Positions 57,831 to 64,000 of a stretch of DNA of 64,000 bases are shown here, in pieces. Positions within the stretch are counted from its first letter, which is position 1; each line of letters opens with the position of its first letter. The notes beneath the pieces were generated by a model. The model ran no database searches. It saw nothing but the letters and a program-made list of their open reading frames with translations, and was not told where the DNA came from. This DNA comes from Watersipora subatra (Eukaryota; Bryozoa; Gymnolaemata; Cheilostomatida; Watersiporidae): positions 53,859,114 through 53,923,113 of the forward strand of contig NC_088712.1 of NCBI RefSeq assembly GCF_963576615.1. Direction: 5' to 3'. Made by a program: the position numbers and the translations under genes.

Positions 57831-58909
57831 TTAAAATTACTCTACTCGCTCAAATATTATGGGTATGTATAAGATAAGTTCTCACGCTGTACACGCGGTT
57901 GTATTTTAACTTTGCTCTCCGAAATGTGAGGCAGTCATATTTATATCAAGCACTTTATGTATATATTCTGTGCATACTTAATATACATAAATAGATATAA
58001 CTATTTATTATACTTCTTTGCTTCTTCTACCGTTATAAAAATCTTTCTGCTATGCCTTATTGTTTCCTTTGTTACGGAGAGCTTCCTGGGTGGAAGCTAG
58101 TTCAATGCCAACAGGCTTTGTAATACTGTAACAGGTAATAATAGATTGAAAAAATGAATAAAAAAACGAACACAAAAAAGTCATTCGAAATCGTACTCAA
58201 ACCTCAACGTGGTGCTTGGCAGGCAACAAGTGTTCGAAGGTTTGGGTCTCCAATGTTGTTTTGTTAGAGGTCTGGGCGTGCTATGGGATACTTGGCTAAC
58301 TTGAGAGGTCAAATATTATAATAAGGCGTTCATTTTAACACAGATTATGATTTCGTGGGCGTATCAGAGTCATTTTTTGGTCTCTTGTGTTATTGACTTT
58401 GTTGTGCTCTTTAGCCTCTGTGTAAGCATTTATATAGTTGTTTTTATAGCACCAGTTGATATAAAATTTTGTGCTGATTAATTTGGTATCAAAATCTTGT
58501 TGATGTACCTTGTGTTTCATAAGTTATGACAACTTATGTGAACCATTGTCAAATATTAGATTTTACTGAACATTTAATTGGCTAAATTAATTTGTTAGCG
58601 AACGAGTTAAATCAAGCATAAAGTTGAGATTTGTAGATTATCATCCACTACCTTTGTCTTCTTTTGAATTTGGCTGGTAATTTAGTCAAGTCATTGGTTG
58701 CGTCAGAACTCAAGTCCTTGGTCACATCTTAAATTCAGTTATTGGTTACATCTGAGCTCAAGTCATTGGTTACATATGAAGTCGAACATTATAATAAAGA
58801 ACATTAAAAATTTCAGTTTCGAATGTTATGAATTGCGATGATTTGGCATAAACTGGAATATTTTTTATTTTAATTATAATAACCATACCAGTGAACAAAC
58901 TTGTAGAAT
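57831..58909. other. Region upstream of NUDT22
   Basis: No coding frame supported. Four imperfect copies of a gtcattggttacatctgaac-type unit lie at 58690-58775. The NUDT22 promoter should be here; no TATA box is evident. Confidence 0.45.
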
Positions 58910-59166
58910 ATGAGTGAAGAATCAGATGAGGCATACATTCTTTATAGCAATGGCGGCAATCCAGTTTCACGGCCAGACCTCCTGTTGTCATTTTCTAAAA
59001 GCAATAACCGACACCCTCTTCCTGACAGTTTGGGAGTCGATGCGATAGACAGTATATGGTCAGAGAGATATGCTGCTAATCCTACTTTGTGGAATGGCAG
59101 CAAGTTTAGACTTGCTTCAATCACTAAAAATAAGGATGGCAGGTTAGATGAATTGCTTATCCAATG
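58910..59166 (+). CDS. NUDT22: NUDT22 exon 1
   Basis: 257 bp from ATG to CAATG|GTAAAC. 85 codons plus two bases. Without splicing the frame stops immediately after the donor. Confidence 0.85.
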
Positions 59167-60814
59167 GTAAACATTGACATATTTTGATATTGTCTTCACA
59201 GGCATCTCACCTCTCAGTGCGCTGATGTAGCTACACATTTTAAGCATTAATGTTGACCATTTTTATATATGCTCTGAAAGTTTTACATCAGAAAATAAGT
59301 TTTTGCAAAGGATGCTGACCCGCTTTGCTTGAAGGCTAATCTGCAACAAAATTCACATTATTCATGTAGTTATTTGGTATCCAATGGTTCACCATGTTTT
59401 ACTCTGCTGTGTTGAAAGGTGCAAAATATGTTGAAATGTGATTACAAGCTCTTAAAAGCTAAAAAACAAACAGTTAATCGCAGCCATCACAAAAACGCCG
59501 CAGGTCGGAATTTCTCTCCAAAACGGCTCATATGGGACGTAACTGAACAAGATGGCTTCTGTTTACACTTTCATGCAACCTCATCCGTCGAGATATTTTC
59601 ACAAATATACAGTACTTCACGAATTCAATAAAACCATGTCTATTGTCCTTACCTGTCTATTTCATCATCTTTGTAATGCTGTCATTTTGAACACTGATAT
59701 CTCAAAACCTAGCCTAAAAGGTTTGGTTTGCTTTTTTGTAAACGTATAAAACATTTATTAGTTTTACTTTGCAGAGTAGACTTTGCTGTTTAGAGAAAAT
59801 AAACAAACCGTTGTAAATGAATGTCGAAGGTGTGTGCTCTCCATCAAATTATTGTAAATTTACTTCAATAATCTTGGTCTATAAAACCAGTGAGATTGAT
59901 CATAAAAAGGAGTGAAGTTGTGTATGCAAACTAATGTTGCTGCAGTTAGGGTACAGCTCTCAGATTAACAAAAAGTCAAGTTTTTCTTTTTTGTATGCCG
60001 AAAGGGGTGAGTTTGGGAAAGTCACGGAATGGATTAGGCAATTTGCATGTATTTTACTTTTCTTATATCGTAAAATCCCTATGTTGTAAACATCCGTGGA
60101 ACGGATTATTTACGTTGTAGGAGCGCCTACTGTATGTGGAATTGTGTGATGTTGACACGAGAAAGACCTGGAATAACGTTAATTTATCGAGTTCAGTTCA
60201 GCATCGTGTGGCTGCTCGTTACAAACTTCGGTTGCTTTGGCTGAAATGTGTGCACTTTCATTTTAAGAAGTTTTAGGAAGTTTCATTTTAATCACTGTGC
60301 ACTTGCTCCATTAGTATTCTCTTGGTACCTCATAATTTCTGGTGAAATGATCAATTCTAAACATGATTATTAAAGCTGTCACCTTGCTACCTTGACCTCT
60401 AGTCTGTTATTACTTCATCAAACCCATGTCATGGTTTAGGTTGTTAATTCCATAGAAAAACTAATTCATTCAACCAAAAACCACGAAAAAATTTGTTTCA
60501 TAATTTTATCAAATGGTTTCAGAATTGGAAAGTATGTTTGTCCAAGGGCACAATGGTGCTGGGTAAGTCAAAGTAAGTAGAACATAATATGTGAAATTCT
60601 ATGGCTACAGTATTCGTGTTACAAATTTCATCTATAAACCAATGACTTTCTTTTGTGAATTTCAAACTGAACGCTTTTAGTGTCGTCTGGGATCTAGGTC
60701 TTACGGACTATAAAGACTTTCTTGGGACAAATCTGTCTAAGATGGCGAGAGAGCTGCACGAGCGTGGCAGAGCAGACTATGAAAACGCTCAGGCGTACAT
60801 GGCTGATCCCTTAG
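58910..60814 (+). CDS. NUDT22: NUDT22-like UDP-sugar hydrolase, first two exons (3' part outside window)
   Basis: Exons 58910-59166 and 60681-60814 join in phase (TG|T). NUDT22 is a Nudix-family enzyme that splits UDP-glucose and UDP-galactose to the sugar 1-phosphate and UMP. Exon 1 has RHPLPDSLGVDAIDSIWSER and NGSKFRLASI, matching the family's N-terminal segment. Exon 2 has DLGLTDYKDFLGTN and NAQAYMADPLG, the strongest family signature. The Nudix box itself (usually further on) is not found before the window end, so the catalytic exons must lie to the right. About 130 of roughly 300 residues are covered. The intron between carries a rearranged MITE piece. ATG at 58910 is taken as start since family members begin about there. 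Confidence 0.88.
59331..60132. mobile_element. Chimeric MITE: left part of TTAA family joined to right part of TA family
   Basis: 59331-59735 matches the left half of the TTAA family (CTGCAACAAAATTCACATTA... to the CTGATATCT region). 59736-60132 matches the right half of the TA-flanked family, ending GAGCGCCTACTG then TA. The junction is near 59736. Both halves are diverged. It lies in NUDT22 intron 1. Confidence 0.7.
60681..60814 (+). CDS. NUDT22: NUDT22 exon 2
   Basis: 134 bp after acceptor ACGCTTTTAG. Ends CCCTTAG|GTGATG at the PLG position, followed at once by a 24-bp tandem array that repeats the donor. The longer open frame through the array (to 61236) is repeat read-through. Confidence 0.88.
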
Positions 60815-61110
60815 GTGATGTGTATGTTGATATCTTTGGTGATGTGTATGTTGATATCTTAGATGATGTGTATGTTAATATCTTAGGTGATGTGTATGTT
60901 GATGTCTTAGGTGATGCGTATGTTGATATCTTATGTGGTGTGTATGTTGATATCTTAGGTGATGTGTATATTGTTATCTTAGGTGATGTGTATGTTGGTA
61001 TCTTAGGTGATGTGTATGTTAATATCTTAGGTGATGTGTTAGTTAATATCTTAGATGATGTGTATGTTGATATCTTAGGTGATGTGTATGCTGATATCCT
61101 AGATAAAGTG
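60815..61110 (+). repeat. 24-bp tandem array starting at a splice donor
   Basis: About 12 copies of gtgatgtgtatgttgatatcttag. Each starts with GTGATG preceded by TTAG, the same context as the NUDT22 exon-2 donor. 24 bp is eight codons (DVYVDILG), so the frame stays open across all copies. Confidence 0.92.
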
Positions 61111-61380
61111 TGTCAAACGCTATATTTAATTATAAGGAATATAACTAATAATGAATTAATAATATCTTATATTCACACATTGTTTTTTTGGTTCTTAAAA
61201 AACTTAATTCTCGTTTGTTTTTTTAATGGTTCTTGAATTAGGTTCGATCGAACCCTAGGGTTCAATAAGTCAATCACTGGGGTTTGTCGGATGTCTAGAC
61301 AAATACGCGGTCTCTCTAAGACAACAGCAAAAGTCACACCTGTTGGCAAAGTCATGTATTTATGAAAAGATATAGGTATA

Positions 61381-62261
61381 CAGTAGGCGCTCCTATAACG
61401 TATACCTCCTATGACGTAAATTCCAGATAACATAAAAAAATTTATGTGAAGTTTTTGCTTCTTACCACGTAAAACATTCTATATGATGTAAAGTGTCAAG
61501 TCGGCGAGTTTTCAAAATCGATTTCAATAGTAGTTTATTTTGCCATAATTGCAGGAAAAAAATGCCATGCGTTTAGCGTTATATGTGTTATATATAACTT
61601 TCGCGGCACTCTAGTTCGTCGTGAAATATCGTTAAATGTGTCGACAAAAAGGCGAATAGGATAGCTGGCACAATGGTTCATGAATACAAAAGCGATCGAT
61701 TGGTGCAGGTGTTACAGCGTCGGTCTACTAGTCTTAATGTCTTAATGAGTTGGAGTATCGTCGAAAATTATTTTTTTCCTAATCGTGACACATTAATAGT
61801 GATAGACGACGAACAGGTAAAACTAATTTTTATAATAAAAATGTTTTGTTGTTTTGCCTTAATGTAGGCGTACAAAATATTTGTTATTAGCTTTACTTTG
61901 CAGAATAGACTGCTGTTCTGAAAAATAAGCAAATTGATGTAAAGGAACGTCGAAAATGTGACGTCCATGTCAACATGTTGTAACTTTACCGCAATCATGG
62001 TTTATAAAACCAGTGATATTGATCATAAAAAGGAGAAAAGTTGTTGATGCAAACCAATAATTTTGCAGTTACGGTACAGCCCACAAATTAATTAAGTCAA
62101 GTAAAGTTTTTTTTTTGCATGGCCCAAAGGGGTGAGTTTGGAAAGGTCTTGGAACGGATTAGGCAATTTATGTACATGCATTTTACTGTTCTTATAACAC
62201 AGATTCCCTATATCATAAACATTCCTGGAACAAATTATTTACGTTATAGGATCATCTACTG
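61381..62261 (+). mobile_element. TA-flanked CAGTA-type MITE with tRNA-like box, copy 2
   Basis: 881 bp with ends CAGTAGGCGCTCCTATAACG and ...AGGATCATCTACTG. TA at 61379-61380 and 62262-62263. It contains a perfect A-box TGGTGCAGGTG at 61701-61711 and a B-box-like AGTTGGAGTATC near 61748, as at 22465. Inserted in the hAT-like element. Confidence 0.82.
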
Positions 62262-62450
62262 TAGTTTGCTGTGAGTTCATGCATTATATTATATAATAAT
62301 ATAATAATGATAATGCACAGTTCACTTTGTGTATCAGTAAAACATGCTTTTCCTGAATGTGAAAAAAATTATGTTTTATTTTTTAATCAAGGAGATTTCG
62401 GTGAAATTGTATATGAAACAACTGGCTTTTAGTACATCCAACAAGGTTAA

Positions 62451-63331
62451 AGGTTGACTCGCAGCAAAATTCACATTACAGTTATTTGATATCAAAAGAT
62501 TCACCATGTCTTACTTTGTTGTGTTGTAGGTGCCAAATATGTGGAAATGTGATTAAAAGCTCTTAAAAGCTAAAAAGCGAACCGAACCGTTAATCGCAGC
62601 CACGCGAAACCGCCGTAGTTTGGATTCTCTTTCCAAAACGGCTCAAATGGGACGTAGTTGTGGGAGATGGTTTTTGTTTACACTTTCATGCACCCTCATT
62701 CGTCGAAATATATTCACAAATATACTTCACGCATTCAATAAAGCCATGTCTATTGTCCTTACGTGTCTATTTCATCATCATTGTAATGCTGTCACTTTTA
62801 GCAGTGATATCTTATAACTTACCATAAAAATTCTTTAATTTTTAACCTTATCTCGAAGGAGTACATATCATTGGCTGATAATCAAGATGAGCCTGTTGGT
62901 CACCTGTGATAATCGAAAAGTGCTGCAAAAATTATTTGCGAAGCACTGGGTCACATGATCAGATTACGACTTGACAATTAGATCAAGCCGAAACAAAACT
63001 GTAAAGTAGCGAGCATCTATATTTGATACGGGGTCTTCGGTAAAACCCGAAGTGTTTGTCATAAACTAGTGCTACGATAAGTTTTATTTTGAGCTTTTTA
63101 TTGGCCTTTCAATTCACATGAGAACATCACGTGACAAGACATTAATCAAACTCTCATGACAACGTCAGAGAAATAAACGGATTACAATTTATGGCGGCTT
63201 TTCGTTTTTGAGCTTTTAAGAGCTTGTAATCACATTTCCACATATTTTGCACCTACAACACAACAGAGTAAGACATGGTGAATCTTTTGATACCAAATAA
63301 CTGTAATGTGAATTTTGTTGCAAGTCAACCT
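62451..63331. mobile_element. TTAA-flanked long-TIR MITE, copy F
   Basis: 881 bp. Left flank TTAA at 62447-62450, right flank ATAA. It interrupts the hAT-like sequence AAGG|TTAA|GAAC, intact in the copy at 21924-21933. Confidence 0.9.
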
Positions 63332-63343
63332 ATAAGAACACTG

Positions 63344-64000
63344 CTATAGATAAAAGGATATTTAGCCTACCTCATACTAGTAGTTACTAGATGATATAAG
63401 TCAAGCTATTTTATATTCACTTGAGTATGATCAGAGTTTTTATCTTTTGAACAAAGTCTTGAGTGAACTCCCAAAACTGCTGAATATTTACATAATTATA
63501 GTGATTACTTATATAGTCATAATTTTTACTTCGCTTTATTATTTTTTTGAGTTGTCTATTGTACTCGCTAGCATTATTTAGAGAAATCGTGTTTTTGAGG
63601 ACATAACTCTGAAACATTTTTGACAGTTGTGTGTTCCATTCAACTTAAGAGTTCATGTGTAGCTACATACATAATGTATTACAATAATTATAAACGGTAC
63701 ACTATCCTTTATTTTAGTTTTCATGTAAAATTTTATGTACATGTATTAGGTTACACACACTATCATCCTATCATGGTTGCTAGTATGTTTATTTGAGTCA
63801 TAAATTTGATTCTTATGCTGTTCCTGATAGTTGAAAGTTTATTACCTGTTCACCAAATGCCTGGGTAAAGTATATAAGTTACTGTTTAGTGAACGATCTG
63901 CAAGTGTACTGTACTCGATCGCTTACTAAAATACTAATTTGAGAATTGTTTCTGCTTCCATTTTGAAGAGAAGACAACTGGTTATTCTGCAACAAATTGA
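63344..64000. other. No gene supported, right window edge
   Basis: AT-rich; no NUDT22 exon recognised here. Later exons are expected beyond 64000. Confidence 0.5.

Larger units (their letters stand above)
61225..63343 (+). mobile_element. hAT-like MITE carrying two nested MITEs
   Basis: Pieces 61225-61380, 62262-62450 and 63332-63343 together match the 293-bp element at 21646-21938 (GTTCGATCGAACC, ...GCAAAGTCATG, CTGTGAGT..CATGC, CATCCAACAAGGTTAA, AAGAACACTG). The breaks are filled by a TA-type and a TTAA-type MITE. Confidence 0.78.

Noticed and set aside
60655..61236. 193-codon ORF as one gene
   Set aside because: Its first part is NUDT22 exon 2; the rest is read-through of a 24-bp array and unrelated flank.

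Overview
This window looks like nuclear DNA of an invertebrate animal. It is AT-rich, has split genes with GT-AG introns, three recognisable animal genes (PEX10, an ANP32-family gene, NUDT22), and many non-autonomous DNA transposons and minisatellites. The element mix (TTAA-flanked MITEs, pogo/Tc-like MITEs, a hAT-like MITE, a Helitron end, a Ty3-type element with a glycoprotein) suggests a lophotrochozoan such as a mollusc or bryozoan. The species cannot be fixed from sequence alone, and nothing here is bacterial.

Layout. 1-5445 is an uninterrupted reading frame, open at the window edge, that joins an envelope-like glycoprotein to protease, reverse transcriptase, RNase H and integrase of a Ty3/metavirus-type retroelement. 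It is followed by a possible second small envelope-type ORF, LTR-like sequence (to about 8.7 kb) and a possible leader/gag remnant. From 9.65 to 27.5 kb lies a minus-strand gene whose exons can be chained in matching splice phase. I cannot name its product; it is helical and leucine-rich. 30.86-33.20 kb is a 2.3-kb pyrimidine minisatellite. 33.67-34.10 kb is a zinc-finger ORF broken by one in-frame stop. PEX10 (38099-39028, +) is intronless and converges on the complete seven-exon ANP32-family gene (50774-39577, -). 55.5-57.8 kb is a piggyBac transposase fossil, split by a TTAA-flanked MITE. NUDT22 (+) starts at 58910; two exons are in the window and the Nudix catalytic part must lie beyond the right edge.

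Repeats shape much of the window. Six copies or pieces of one roughly 880-bp family with long inverted repeats and TTAA target sites are present, at 19.4, 42.4, 53.0, 56.6, 59.3 and 62.5 kb. A second roughly 885-bp family, TA-flanked, carries a tRNA-like promoter box. At 61.2-63.3 kb one copy of each family is nested inside a hAT-like element, and an unoccupied copy of the same hAT-like element at 21.65 kb acts as an internal empty-site control. A 24-bp tandem array begins exactly at the NUDT22 exon-2 splice donor and repeats that donor motif about a dozen times in frame.
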